This document shows, piece by piece, positions 55,551-63,796 of a stretch of 64,000 nucleotides of DNA. The stretch's first letter is position 1. Every line of letters begins with the position of its first letter. The position numbers and the translations under genes are program-made. The stretch spans positions 248,001 through 312,000 of the forward strand of contig NZ_UCNN01000019.1 of the NCBI RefSeq assembly GCF_900473935.1, written 5' to 3'. This DNA is from Synechococcus sp. UW105. GTDB taxonomy: Bacteria > Cyanobacteriota > Cyanobacteriia > PCC-6307 > Cyanobiaceae. A model generated the notes under the pieces. That model was not told the origin of the DNA and searched no databases. It worked only from the letters and a program-made list of their open reading frames with translations.

Positions 55551-56378
55551 ATGACCCCATCTGCCGTGTCCGCAGCCGACTCCCCGTCACCGATTGCGGC
55601 ACGCTTCGCCGGTCTGCAGGAGCAGGGACGGATGGCCCTGATGCCGTTTCTGATGGCTGGAGACCCCGATCTGTCCACCACCTCTGACGTGCTGCTCAGC
55701 CTTCAAGAGAACGGAGCTGACATGGTGGAGCTGGGGATCCCCTATAGCGATCCACTGGCGGATGGACCGGTGATCCAGGCCTCTGCCTATCGAGCTCTGT
55801 CTGCGGGGACAACCCCCGGCCGCGTTCTGGAGATGCTCTCCGGTTTGAAGGGCAAGCTGACAATCCCTGTGATCCTCTTCACTTACAGCAATCCACTGCT
55901 GAACCGTGGCGCCGAGGAGTTTTTCGCTGATGCGGCCGCCGCTGGAGTGTGTGGCCTTGTTGTTCCAGATCTCCCCCTCGAGGAGGCCGAGCGCCTGTCT
56001 CCTTTGGCACAAGCCCATGGGATTGATCTCGTGCTGCTGGTGGCGCCAACCACGCCAGCTGATCGGATGCAAAGAATCGCCTCTGCCAGTCGTGGATTCA
56101 CCTATTTAGTGAGCGTCACGGGTGTGACTGGAGAACGAGTCAGCCTCGAGAGTCGTGTGTCATCTCTCGTGGCAGATCTCAAAGGGTGCTGCCCCATTCC
56201 AGTGGCTGTGGGATTTGGGATTTCGGGACCCGATCAGGTCAAGCAAGTGAAATCCTGGGGGGCGGATGGAGCGATTGTAGGCAGTGCTTTAGTGAAAAGA
56301 ATCGCGGCAACAGAGCCAATCTCAGCTGCCGCACAGGCTGGTGAATTTTGCCGGCAGCTGAGATTGGCTGCCGATTGA
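55551..56378 (+). CDS. trpA: Tryptophan synthase alpha chain
   Basis: 275 residues from '[21 protein letters not shown]'; a GTG-type start at 55518 is unlikely. TIM-barrel enzyme cleaving indole-3-glycerol phosphate to indole for TrpB. '[11 protein letters not shown]' and the catalytic Glu/Asp motifs '[20 protein letters not shown]' and '[15 protein letters not shown]' are intact, with phosphate loops 'VGFGIS' and 'GAIVGSALV'. It converges on the cyAbrB gene with a 1-nt gap. Confidence 0.96.
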   Translation: MTPSAVSAADSPSPIAARFAGLQEQGRMALMPFLMAGDPDLSTTSDVLLSLQENGADMVELGIPYSDPLADGPVIQASAYRALSAGTTPGRVLEMLSGLKGKLTIPVILFTYSNPLLNRGAEEFFADAAAAGVCGLVVPDLPLEEAERLSPLAQAHGIDLVLLVAPTTPADRMQRIASASRGFTYLVSVTGVTGERVSLESRVSSLVADLKGCCPIPVAVGFGISGPDQVKQVKSWGADGAIVGSALVKRIAATEPISAAAQAGEFCRQLRLAAD

Positions 56379-56379
56379 A

Positions 56380-56751
56380 TCACTCTTCGTCTTCTTCACT
56401 CCCGCCGACGGGAACGAGGCGGATTTGTTTGCGACCGAGCTTGATCTCGAATTCGTCGCCGGTCTTGAGATCGAGCATGGCGGTGTAAGCCTTGCCGATT
56501 AGCAGGTTGCCGTTGCCTTGAACGGTTGCGACGTAGGAAAGCTTGCGGCCGCCCTTGCCGACACCACCACCACCACCGAGGCCAAGGTTCACACCCTTGG
56601 CTTCAAGAAGGGCCTCATAGAACGCAGTGAAGTTGAGGCGCTCACCACCATCCTTCTTGCCCGATACGTAGCCGCAGGCCCTGACAAGATCGGATTTGCT
56701 GACATCGCCTAGCTCTTTGACCTTGTTGAGCAGGTCACTCCCTGTGAGCAT
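56380..56751 (-). CDS. cyAbrB family transcription regulator
   Basis: 123 residues. The C-terminal ~55 residues ('LSYVATVQGNGNLLIGKAYTAMLDLKTGDEFEIKLGRKQIRLVPVG') form the AbrB-like swapped-hairpin DNA-binding domain typical of cyanobacteria; the N-terminal 'TGSDLLNKVKELGDVSKSDLVRACGYVSGKKDGGERLNFTAFYEALLEAKG' is the family-specific helical region. cyAbrB proteins act as global repressors linked to carbon/nitrogen balance, including inorganic-carbon uptake genes. A Gly-rich linker ('GLGGGGGVGKGG') is visible. It is divergent from the YciI gene. Confidence 0.92.
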   Translation of the reverse strand: MLTGSDLLNKVKELGDVSKSDLVRACGYVSGKKDGGERLNFTAFYEALLEAKGVNLGLGGGGGVGKGGRKLSYVATVQGNGNLLIGKAYTAMLDLKTGDEFEIKLGRKQIRLVPVGGSEEDEE

Positions 56752-56852
56752 GATTGTTTGAGAGAAGATCTACATCATGAACATAGCCTTTGATGATTCC
56801 ACTGTGCCATTCTCAGAGGGTTATTTTGCCTGGTTTGGAGCAGAAAGCGTCG

Positions 56853-57122
56853 ATGGCTCGTTTCGTTCTTTGGGGGACTTACTGCGAAAATGCTCTTGAA
56901 AAGCGCACCCCTTTTCGTGATGAGCATCTGAGCCGTTTGAAGACTCTTCAGGAAAAGGGCACACTGATCACCCTGGGACCAACCCAAGCCAGTACTCATG
57001 TTTTTGGGATTTTTGAAGCTGCAAATGAGCAGCAGCTTCGTGATCTGCTTGAGCAGGATGTGTATTGGCGGCAAGGGATCTGGACGGCCCTTGAGGTTTA
57101 TCCCTGGATCCAGGCATTTTGA
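56853..57122 (+). CDS. YciI-like protein
   Basis: 89 residues from 'MARFVLWGTYCENALEKRTPFRDEHL'. Dimeric ferredoxin-like fold; 'RDEHLSRLKTLQEKGTLITLGPT' contains the His-Leu pattern of YciI proteins, whose enzymatic role is mostly unknown. An upstream start at 56790 would add an unlikely tail. Its end overlaps the cytochrome gene by 25 nt, convergent. Confidence 0.8.
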   Translation: MARFVLWGTYCENALEKRTPFRDEHLSRLKTLQEKGTLITLGPTQASTHVFGIFEAANEQQLRDLLEQDVYWRQGIWTALEVYPWIQAF

Positions 57123-57475
57123 GCCTGGTCCCAGATCCATTCGCTAACAAGTCGGTCTCCACCTTCACCTAGAACATCCCCATAACCGGACATCTGGCCG
57201 ATTCCCTCCCGGGCGATTCTGGCGATCGCTTCAGGATCATCGACCCCATTGCGCTTTAAGGCCGCGAGTTTAAGGGTGCGGCCGCGGCGGATGATGTTGC
57301 CTCCATTGACATGGCAGCCGATGCAGTGGTTGTTGAACAACTCCTCTCCGCTAGTTGTGAGCGCTTGGGCAGGAAAAGCAACCCCACTAAGGCCGATCAC
57401 GACCGCCACAATCAGCATCAGCCTCATCAATCGGTGGCGAACGATCGATAAGGCGTTGGTCAGATCGGCTGCCAT
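57098..57475 (-). CDS. Cytochrome c6-like protein
   Basis: 125 residues; signal peptide 'LMRLMLIVAVVIGLSGVAFPAQA', then a mature ~85-residue haem protein. Haem attachment CIGCH is in 'GEELFNNHCIGCHVNGGN', and the distal Met ligand in 'REGIGQMSGYGDVL'. The order 'FNNHCIGCHVNGGNIIRRGRTLKLAALKRNG' resembles cytochrome c6 and especially the c6B/c6C group of unknown electron partners rather than the main PetJ donor to photosystem I. That subgroup call is tentative. Lumenal localisation is predicted. Confidence 0.82.
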   Translation of the reverse strand: MAADLTNALSIVRHRLMRLMLIVAVVIGLSGVAFPAQALTTSGEELFNNHCIGCHVNGGNIIRRGRTLKLAALKRNGVDDPEAIARIAREGIGQMSGYGDVLGEGGDRLVSEWIWDQAQNAWIQG

Positions 57476-57520
57476 GCAATCCAGGCTCCTGCAGGGTCAT
57501 TCTGCTCCTACAGGTTGCAA

Positions 57521-57735
57521 TCAGTCTTGATAGTGGGTCATCAGGTCTGCAGGGGATCGAGACTTTCTGGCGCGCGTGGTGTCCAGTCGGTGGAGATCAT
57601 CCCAGCGATGCATTTGTTGAAGGCTTTGGAGCTCGTTTTCCTGTTTGATCAGCCTGCGCAGTGCCAGCCAGTCAGTAGGGCGTTAACCAATCCTCTCGAG
57701 CTCCCATCGACACGGCGGCTTTTGCAGTCGCCATG
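57521..57735 (-). pseudogene. Frameshifted small gene (candidate)
   Basis: The minus strand from the ATG ending at 57735 reads 'MATAKAAVSMGAREDWLTPY' then stops. In another frame just after, 'TDWLALRRLIKQENELQSL' continues to 'RKSRSPADLMTHYQD' and TGA at 57521-57523, with 53 codons of strongly coding-like composition but no start codon. The dipeptide DWL occurs on both sides of the break, as if about 19 nt carrying GATTGGTTA had been inserted beside GACTGGCTG. The rest of the 57,476-57,820 gap holds nothing recognisable. A sequencing or assembly error is an alternative. Confidence 0.35.
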
Positions 57736-57820
57736 ATGATCTTGTGACTGCTCGGCAAGACCGGGGGCATGGCTTCCTCTGGTGCTTGTCAGGATCAGAG
57801 TGTTGGATCTGGAGGATTGA

Positions 57821-58426
57821 TTGGCGGAAGCAGATCTGCAGCGATTTTTGCGTAAAGTGGAGCAGCTCAACGCCTTGGTTGCCTCCCTGGAGGAGGATCC
57901 TTTGCTCCGGCAAACCTTCGCGGCCTGTGTCGACCACAACCAGGTGGTTCAGCTCGCCCGTTCCTGGGGCTTTGAGATCGGTCGGCGCTGGGGTGAGGCT
58001 TCAGCGGATCTGGAGGGCAGCATGGCTGAGGCTCCATGCAGATCTCCATTCGGGCTCGATCCAGAGCCACTGCTGCGCAGTCCCCTGCCCCCAGCCGGAA
58101 CGGAGCGGGTGCGCGAATTACAGCGTGGTTCTGACTGGCGGCTCGATCTGATTCATTCTTGTGAGGCCTGCAGTCCTCCTCAGTTCTGGTACGACCAGAG
58201 CGAACATGAGTGGCTCACCCTGTTGCGTGGCAGTGCGCGGCTTTGCCTGGCAGAGCCTGATCAGATGCTCGATCTTTCGGTTGGAGACAGTCTTTATCTG
58301 CCCCCCCATCGTCGTCATCGGCTGGAACGCACCGATCCTGACCCTGGAACCTTGTGGTTGGCGCTCTACTGGGAGGAGTCCGTTGGCGAGGGGCGCCCAG
58401 ATCCTGCACGCATCACCAACCAATAG
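57821..58426 (+). CDS. Nif11-domain/cupin fusion protein
   Basis: 201 residues from a TTG preceded by GGAGG. Residues 1-65 ('ADLQRFLRKVEQLNALVASL', 'CVDHNQVVQLARSWGFEIGRRW') form a Nif11 domain, best known as the leader of cyanobacterial lanthipeptide precursors. Residues ~115-195 are a cupin: 'HEWLTLLRGSARLCLAEPDQMLDLSVGDSLYLPPHRRHRLERTDPDPGTLWLALYW', with a reduced metal site. This fusion exists in other cyanobacteria. No lanthipeptide synthetase is nearby, so a RiPP role is not supported here. Confidence 0.85.
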   Translation: MAEADLQRFLRKVEQLNALVASLEEDPLLRQTFAACVDHNQVVQLARSWGFEIGRRWGEASADLEGSMAEAPCRSPFGLDPEPLLRSPLPPAGTERVRELQRGSDWRLDLIHSCEACSPPQFWYDQSEHEWLTLLRGSARLCLAEPDQMLDLSVGDSLYLPPHRRHRLERTDPDPGTLWLALYWEESVGEGRPDPARITNQ

Positions 58427-58830
58427 GCGCAAGCCAGGGACACGGAGGCCAAGCCCAATCCGATCAGTAGCTCTGGCTTGTTTTCGGAACTGGCTGGGAG
58501 AACGATCACTTTCCGTGCCACCGCAGTGAGAGCGGTGACCAGCACCAGTTCCAGTTGCACCACATGGCGGCGCAGATAGCTGGTGACGTTTTGCAGCACT
58601 TCGAGCGCAATCAGCACGGTGAGCAGATCACCAAGCACTTTGATCAGTCCATCCCCCAACCAGTTGGCGGGCTGTGGACTGATCAAGTCAGTTCCCACCC
58701 TGATGGTCAATTGCACCAGAGCGGCCACGATCACCACCCCGGTGATCACGGTGAGCAACTTGGCTACTTTGCGCTCGGCCGAATCAACAACCTTCAGAAA
58801 GGTTGGCCAGGACGGTCGTGATCGCGTCAC
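58366..58830 (-). CDS. PsiE family membrane protein
   Basis: 154 residues with four hydrophobic segments: 'LLTVITGVVIVAALVQLTIRV', 'GLIKVLGDLLTVLIALEVLQNVTSYL', 'VQLELVLVTALTAVARKVIVL' and 'LLIGLGLASVSLACAYWLVM'. This is the pattern of phosphate-starvation-inducible PsiE proteins, whose function is unknown. The 3' end overlaps the Nif11-cupin gene by 61 nt, convergent. Confidence 0.82.
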   Translation of the reverse strand: MTRSRPSWPTFLKVVDSAERKVAKLLTVITGVVIVAALVQLTIRVGTDLISPQPANWLGDGLIKVLGDLLTVLIALEVLQNVTSYLRRHVVQLELVLVTALTAVARKVIVLPASSENKPELLIGLGLASVSLACAYWLVMRAGSGRPSPTDSSQ

Positions 58831-58838
58831 GGATGCTC

Positions 58839-59120
58839 TCAGTTGGTGAAGGGCTGATAGGAGGGGCGTGCTGGTGTATCCCCTGGAGGATTCTCGATCT
58901 TGGTGTTGCAGGTGATGGATCCGTCGCTGTTTTGGACGCAGTCAGTGGGCACCACCTTGCTTTCCTGTCCCGTACGGCTGTCAGGGCCTAGGAGCCAGGT
59001 TTCTCTCTGAGCCATCACGGGTGGGATGGCGGCCATCTGCAGGCTGATCAGCGCGGCTGCTGTGGCTATCAGGCCAGATCCAACGGACACGTCTTGCGGT
59101 CGACTTCCCACACTTTGCAT
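58839..59120 (-). CDS. Small secreted protein
   Basis: 93 residues from 'MQSVGSRPQDVSVGSGLIATAAALISLQMAAIPPVMAQRE', which has a signal peptide with cleavage near 'VMAQ'. The mature part contains two Cys ('TDCVQNSDGSITCNTKIENPPGD'), reminiscent of the small disulphide loop in the secreted protein at 6671-7204. The longer frame to 59435 is not coding. Function unknown. Confidence 0.65.
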   Translation of the reverse strand: MQSVGSRPQDVSVGSGLIATAAALISLQMAAIPPVMAQRETWLLGPDSRTGQESKVVPTDCVQNSDGSITCNTKIENPPGDTPARPSYQPFTN

Positions 59121-59130
59121 GGGATCGGCG

Positions 59131-59463
59131 TCAGCTGACGGAATCGTCGCGGATTTCCTGGAGAAGCAGATCCAACTGACCGAAAGGATCCACCTCTGCA
59201 GCTTCCCCTGAAGCACTCTCACTGCCGATGGATGTGGAGGGTGAACGACTCCAATCGGCTTCGATCGCACAAAGCCGGGCCGCCAGTTTTGGCAGTCCTC
59301 CCTGGCGATGTTCCCGCTCGAGGACTTCAAGCAGTGCTGGCATCCGCGTGGAGCTTGCCCGCAGGCAGCGGCGCAAGTCCGCCTGTGTTCGCCCCTGGTG
59401 CTTGAGCCAGTCCTTAAGCAGCAAGACCAGCTCATCCTCCATGGCCCTATTCCACTGACTCAT
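59131..59463 (-). CDS. Conserved hypothetical protein
   Basis: 110 residues from 'MSQWNRAMEDELVLLLKDWLKHQGRTQADLRRCLRASS'; an ATG at 59442 is an alternative. The N-terminal half reads like a helix-turn-helix (helices at 'LLKDWLKHQG' and 'TQADLRRCLRASSTRMPALLEVLERE'), so a DNA-binding role is possible but unproven. The C-terminus is acidic. Confidence 0.6.
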   Translation of the reverse strand: MSQWNRAMEDELVLLLKDWLKHQGRTQADLRRCLRASSTRMPALLEVLEREHRQGGLPKLAARLCAIEADWSRSPSTSIGSESASGEAAEVDPFGQLDLLLQEIRDDSVS

Positions 59464-59474
59464 GGGCGATCCGG

Positions 59475-59849
59475 TCAAGGGCGACCGGGCGGAAACCACC
59501 GATCCAGTTTGCGCTGTGCCCTGAGGCGGATGTCATCAGTGATGTGATGTCGGCACAGTCCGATCACGGCTGTGAGTGCCACGAGATCATCGCTGAAGCC
59601 CACGACAGGTAGAAAATCCGGCAGCAGATCGGCAGGCATCAACAGGTAGGTCAGAGCCGCGAGCAGGGTCAGGCGGGCCTGATGTGGAGTGTCTTGGTCG
59701 AGCAGGAGTTCAAGTACTTCCAGGGCTGGTCGGGCGACGCTGCGACCGGCTCGGCGCAGCAGACGCCGCAGGTTGCCTTCATCGATGACAGAGCTGTCGA
59801 TGACTTCGGCATCGACAGCTGGCTCGTGGAACGCGGAAGCCTCAGCCAT
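59475..59849 (-). CDS. DUF1232 (YkvA-like) membrane protein
   Basis: 124 residues. The family signature 'RLTLLAALTYLLMPADLLPDFLPVVGFSDDLVALTAVIGL' (YLxxPxDLxPDxxPxxGxxDD) is complete. Function unknown. It precedes a sigma factor gene on the other side (41 nt downstream of that gene's stop, same strand). Confidence 0.88.
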   Translation of the reverse strand: MAEASAFHEPAVDAEVIDSSVIDEGNLRRLLRRAGRSVARPALEVLELLLDQDTPHQARLTLLAALTYLLMPADLLPDFLPVVGFSDDLVALTAVIGLCRHHITDDIRLRAQRKLDRWFPPGRP

Positions 59850-59890
59850 GGCCTGTCTCTCCTGGTGTCACGTCTACCCCACTCTCGCCC

Positions 59891-60823
59891 TCAGGCCTCT
59901 GCCCGGGCCTCGATCAGGCCGTTCTGAATCCCAGTCTTTCTCAGTTTGCGCAGGGCGCGTTGCACCACTTGACGGCAGTACTCCCTGCTGCAGCCCATAT
60001 GGCGGGCGACCTCGGCCAGGGTGCGCCATTCGTTGGAACCATCAAGTCCGAAGCGCAGCATCACCACCGTGCGTTCCTTGGGGGTGAGATTGGATTTGTC
60101 GAGCAGCTTCCAGGCTGAGGCGGATCGTTCAGCGATTTCGGCCCGTTCCATCGGAGGTAATTCATCGCTTGGCAGCACATCAACCAATTCCGAAGGGTCG
60201 GATTTTGATTTCACAATGCCTTGCAGGCTCACGGTCACGCTGCGCAATTCACAACCGAGCAGGTCATCCACTTCGGTTCTGGAAAGATTCATCGCTTCCG
60301 ACAGCTGATCTGGAGTGGCGGCCTGTCCATTCCGTTGCATCAATCGTGCTTTGGCGGCACGTAGTTTTGTGAGCTTTTCGTTCACATTGACGGGAATTCG
60401 AATCGTGCGGCTCTGGGTGGATAGGGCTCGATTGAGACCTTGGCGAATCCACCAGTAGGCATAGGTTGAGAATCGATGTCCGCGGGTTGGGTCGTATTTC
60501 TCCACCGCCCGAGTGAGGCCAAGAGTTCCCTCTTGGATCAGGTCGAGAAGATCAAGTCCCTTGCCCTGATAGCGCTTGGCAAGGTTGACCACGAGACGAA
60601 GATTGGCCGTGATCATCTGATTCTTAGCTTTTTCTCCTCTCTTGATTGTCCTCTTCTCGTCATCGCTGTAATCGCATGCCGGGCCAGCGCCCCCTGCAAG
60701 CATGCAACGTTCTGTGATCGAAACCATGGCTTGAACCTTGCGGCCCATGGTTAACTCCTGCTCAGGAGTCAGCAGCTGGTGTCTGCCGATTTCGCCAAGG
60801 AATGCGCTCAGGGAGCTCACCAT
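59891..60823 (-). CDS. RNA polymerase sigma factor, group 2 (RpoD/SigA family)
   Basis: 310 residues from 'MVSSLSAFLGEIGRHQLLTPEQE', with a ribosome binding site (AGGAG) 8 nt before the ATG; the longer frame to 61162 is not coding. Region 1.2 'LTPEQELTMGRKVQAM', region 2 'NLRLVVNLAKRYQGKGLDLLDLIQEGTLGLTRAVEKYDPTRGHRFSTYAYWWIRQGLNRAL' and region 4 'EWRTLAEVARHMGCSREYCRQVVQRALRKLR' are clear. Absence of a long region 1.1 places it in the non-essential group 2, used in stress and light/dark responses. The insert 'GGAGPACDYSDDEKRTIKRGEKAKN' is a family feature. Confidence 0.94.
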   Translation of the reverse strand: MVSSLSAFLGEIGRHQLLTPEQELTMGRKVQAMVSITERCMLAGGAGPACDYSDDEKRTIKRGEKAKNQMITANLRLVVNLAKRYQGKGLDLLDLIQEGTLGLTRAVEKYDPTRGHRFSTYAYWWIRQGLNRALSTQSRTIRIPVNVNEKLTKLRAAKARLMQRNGQAATPDQLSEAMNLSRTEVDDLLGCELRSVTVSLQGIVKSKSDPSELVDVLPSDELPPMERAEIAERSASAWKLLDKSNLTPKERTVVMLRFGLDGSNEWRTLAEVARHMGCSREYCRQVVQRALRKLRKTGIQNGLIEARAEA

Positions 60824-61090
60824 CTTCAACTCCTGTCTTTTTTTGAACCTAGGGCGGAAATGATTGCGACCCAGGGGTGTAATAAAGACTGCGGAATTAA
60901 TGATTGATGCGTTATTCCGCTTTCTTTTTTTATTTATGTTTTGCGATGTCGTCAACGCATCTGTTTCTCCTCCATTGCGCTGCGACTCGAGGCTCTTGGT
61001 GGAGAGTTCTGCATCCGTTGGGCAGGTGATCTCTGCCCCATTCCGGCTTGACCAGATGGTGGCGACGGTCGCTACTCTCACGGCTCCGCG

Positions 61091-61591
61091 GTGAATGCCA
61101 TGACCTTGGCCACGATCTTGACCCCCGAAATCGCCAAAAGCGCCGGGGTTGCATACGTCCATTACCTGAGCTTCATGCTCTGTTTTGCCGCGCTTGTGGT
61201 TGAACGTCGTCTGATTCGTCCCGATCCCGACCGTCGGACTGCAACGGTGATGGTGATTACTGACATCGTCTACGGGATGGCAGCGTTGGCGGTGCTGCTG
61301 AGCGGCATTTTGCGCGTGCTTTACTTCGGGCAGGGCACGGAGTTCTATACCGTCAACCCCTTGTTTTGGTGGAAGGTCGGCCTTTACCTGTCCGTTGGTG
61401 GCCTGTCGCTGTATCCCACGATCACCTACGTGCTCTGGGCCATTCCTCTACGGAAAGGAGAACTCCCCAAAGTCTCTGAAGCGTTGGCTTCGCGTTTGGC
61501 CTGGATTATCAATATTGAACTGGTTGGCTTTGCCCTCATTCCCTTCTTGGCCACTTTGATGGCCCGTGGAGTTGGTCTTCCTCCCGCCTGA
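61091..61591 (+). CDS. DUF2214 family membrane protein
   Basis: 166 residues from a GTG (ATG at 61100 is an alternative). Four membrane segments: 'HYLSFMLCFAALVVERRLIRP', 'VITDIVYGMAALAVLLSGILRVLYFG', 'FWWKVGLYLSVGGLSLYPTITYVLW' and 'IINIELVGFALIPFLATLMARG'. This is the DUF2214 pattern; a relative in other bacteria is grouped with haem- or oxidase-related membrane proteins, but no role is established. Confidence 0.78.
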   Translation: MNAMTLATILTPEIAKSAGVAYVHYLSFMLCFAALVVERRLIRPDPDRRTATVMVITDIVYGMAALAVLLSGILRVLYFGQGTEFYTVNPLFWWKVGLYLSVGGLSLYPTITYVLWAIPLRKGELPKVSEALASRLAWIINIELVGFALIPFLATLMARGVGLPPA

Positions 61592-61612
61592 GCCTGTTGG
61601 GAGCACGGTTGA

Positions 61613-62266
61613 ATGATCCCTGATCCTTGCCCGCCGCAACAGGACGTGCGCCCCATCGACATGGCGCTTCAGGCTGCTCAGCCAGGAGATCCTCCTGGCT
61701 ATGGGCATCGACTTGCCACCTCTCCCCAGGGGCCACCGACCCTGCCTCGCTGGTGCGTTTGGCTGGAACCAGCGCAGGCGGCGACGGCCAATCGGTGGGA
61801 GCAGCGCTGGCTTTCAGCTGTGGATGCAGCGCTCACCACCTGGCAGCAAGTGCTGCCGATCATCCGCGTGCAGGAGCCGGAGCGAGCCCAGATTCTGATC
61901 GAGCGTCGGCGCCCGCCCTTGCGTCAATTGGCCAACGGTTGGCGTGCGAGCAATGGACGCAGTTTGTTGGAGGTTCTCGCCGTGCGTCGTGACGGGAGCT
62001 GGTCATTGGAACCGCGTGTCACCGTGCTGGTGTCGCCAGAGTTGAGGGCATCGGTGCTTCGATCCACAGCCCTGCACGAGCTGGGGCATGCTTTTGGGCT
62101 CTGGGGGCACAGTGATGATCCAGGTGATGTGATGGCGGTCCATCAGGGGCACTTGCCTGTGCTGAGGCTCACGGCTCGAGATCGGGAGACCCTTCGTTGG
62201 CTGCAGGCGCAGCCCACTCGTTTCGGGCAGCGCCCCTCGGATGCGCTGTTGCCAGAGGTGCGTTGA
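61613..62266 (+). CDS. Metzincin-type metalloprotease (matrixin-like)
   Basis: 217 residues from the ATG at 61613 or 61661. The extended zinc motif HELGHAFGLWGH (H155, E156, H159, H166) is followed eight residues later by Met174 in 'DVMAVHQG', the Met-turn, so the active site is complete. No signal peptide is visible, unusual for this class. The N-terminal ~40 residues are Pro/Gln-rich. The domain is small and single. It is 22 nt after the DUF2214 gene and upstream of a secreted L,D-transpeptidase. Confidence 0.78.
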   Translation: MIPDPCPPQQDVRPIDMALQAAQPGDPPGYGHRLATSPQGPPTLPRWCVWLEPAQAATANRWEQRWLSAVDAALTTWQQVLPIIRVQEPERAQILIERRRPPLRQLANGWRASNGRSLLEVLAVRRDGSWSLEPRVTVLVSPELRASVLRSTALHELGHAFGLWGHSDDPGDVMAVHQGHLPVLRLTARDRETLRWLQAQPTRFGQRPSDALLPEVR

Positions 62267-62405
62267 AGCAATCGATCGCCCCTGGTTGGACCACGCACGG
62301 TGTGTCGGCTCGCAAGACAGCACCGGTTTTTCTTGACCGAGGCCCTTGGCTGGTCGTGCCGTTGGGCTGAGAACCGGTCATGATGCGCGCCGCTGCATCG
62401 TTGAT

Positions 62406-63059
62406 ATGCGTTCCAGTTCAGCCTTTTTGCCCCTTGGTCTTGCCCTGCTCGCGGGCTGTGGCTGGATTGATGGAGTCAGTGGTGGCAAGCCTGAGCTGAA
62501 GCAAGACCTGCGCATCAGCTTGGATGGCAAGCAGCCGTCTAGCAGTAAGGGAACGCTGCAGCGAGAAGACGGCCCCTTCGTCTTTCCGGTTGGATATGGG
62601 CGAAATGGCATCGCTTGCGCGGGGTCGACATTTGAGGAGGGATGGACTCCCCTCGGAACCTTCCGTGTCAACGCAATTCTCAGTGATGACCGCTTCGAGA
62701 TGGACCCTGCGCTGATCAAAGAGTCTGGCAAGACCGAGGCCTATCTCCGCGAGAGCCTGTTTCGCAACATGAGTTCTATCGATTTCAAGGGAGATGGCGA
62801 AACCGGTGAGTACGGCAAGGGTTACATCAGCCTTGCGCCTGTGTCTGCCACTCCACAGCCATTCCGTTTTAACAACTACGACGGCACATTCCGCTGGTAC
62901 AGCTTTGCCATTCACGGCACCAACGATCCCAGCCGGGTTGGTCAGTCTGTCACCGGTGGCTGCATCAATGTGAATGGCCAGACAATGGAGGCCCTGCTGA
63001 ACAGCGTGCAGCTCGGTGATGAAGTGGTGATCGCATCCGACTCGCCCTGCACACCCTGA
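62406..63059 (+). CDS. L,D-transpeptidase (YkuD) lipoprotein
   Basis: 217 residues from 'MRSSSAFLPLGLALLAGCGW', a lipoprotein signal with Cys18. The catalytic domain ends with H170 and C186 in 'FAIHGTNDPSRVGQSVTGGCINV', the YkuD signature. Such enzymes cross-link peptidoglycan 3-3 or attach proteins to it. 'DGPFVFPVGYGRNG' and 'TPLGTFRVNAI' are earlier family blocks. The longer frame from 62346 lacks a signal. It ends exactly at the convergent hisIE gene. Confidence 0.88.
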   Translation: MRSSSAFLPLGLALLAGCGWIDGVSGGKPELKQDLRISLDGKQPSSSKGTLQREDGPFVFPVGYGRNGIACAGSTFEEGWTPLGTFRVNAILSDDRFEMDPALIKESGKTEAYLRESLFRNMSSIDFKGDGETGEYGKGYISLAPVSATPQPFRFNNYDGTFRWYSFAIHGTNDPSRVGQSVTGGCINVNGQTMEALLNSVQLGDEVVIASDSPCTP

Positions 63060-63728
63060 TCACTCCCTGCGAGGTGCTCCCCGGCGTTTGGCCAGCACTT
63101 CTTGCACGCGCCGCCAGCTCACGCCGTGATGGGCCAGTGCTACCTGCATGTGGAACAGGATGTCGGCGGCCTCGCCGGCGATCTCTTCTGGGCTGTTGTC
63201 CTTGCAGGCCATCACGAATTCTGCGCTTTCCTCGCCAATCTTCTTGAGGATGCTGTTGTCTCCACCGTCGAGCAGCTTGTTGGTGTAGCTGCCCTGCTCC
63301 GGTTGATCACGGCGTGCCTCGATCACTCGCATCAGCTCTGTGCAGGCGTCAGCAGGTGGTGGCAGCGCATCGGCTCCACCAGGGGCACGTTGGTCACTGT
63401 CTTCGTAGAAGCAGCTGCGCGCTCCGGTGTGGCAAGCGACGTCGCCACTCTGTTCGATCGTGACCAGGATCACGTCGGCATCACAGTCGTAACGGATGTT
63501 CCGCACTGCCTGGGTATGGCCGCTGGTGGCTCCTTTGTGCCACAGCTCTTGGCGTGAGCGACTCCAGTAATGCACCTCTCCCGTGCTCAAGGTGAGTTCA
63601 ATCGACTGCCTGTTCATCCAGGCCACCATCAGCACGGCACCGTCCAGCCAGTCCTGGGCGATTGCTGGGATCAGGCCCGCTTCATTGAAACGGAGCTGAT
63701 CAATGAAGGCTGAGGTGAGCGGCTGCAT
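63060..63728 (-). CDS. hisIE: Bifunctional phosphoribosyl-AMP cyclohydrolase/phosphoribosyl-ATP pyrophosphatase
   Basis: 222 residues. HisI domain (1-~105): '[40 protein letters not shown]' and '[22 protein letters not shown]' carry the zinc Cys and metal Asp residues. HisE domain (~130-215): '[50 protein letters not shown]'. Together they do steps two and three of histidine synthesis; hisG is 26 kb away. It is divergent from the pterin synthase gene. Confidence 0.96.
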   Translation of the reverse strand: MQPLTSAFIDQLRFNEAGLIPAIAQDWLDGAVLMVAWMNRQSIELTLSTGEVHYWSRSRQELWHKGATSGHTQAVRNIRYDCDADVILVTIEQSGDVACHTGARSCFYEDSDQRAPGGADALPPPADACTELMRVIEARRDQPEQGSYTNKLLDGGDNSILKKIGEESAEFVMACKDNSPEEIAGEAADILFHMQVALAHHGVSWRRVQEVLAKRRGAPRRE

Positions 63729-63796
63729 CGGGCGGGGCGTGTTGCAGATGTAGACAGGAAGAATCCTGCCGCAGTGCCGTCCCGTCCCTCTGCCCG

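Noticed and set aside
58839-59435. Long frame upstream of the small secreted protein
   Set aside because: The part before 59120 is the shadow of the same-strand hypothetical gene in another frame; the signal peptide at 59120 marks the real start.
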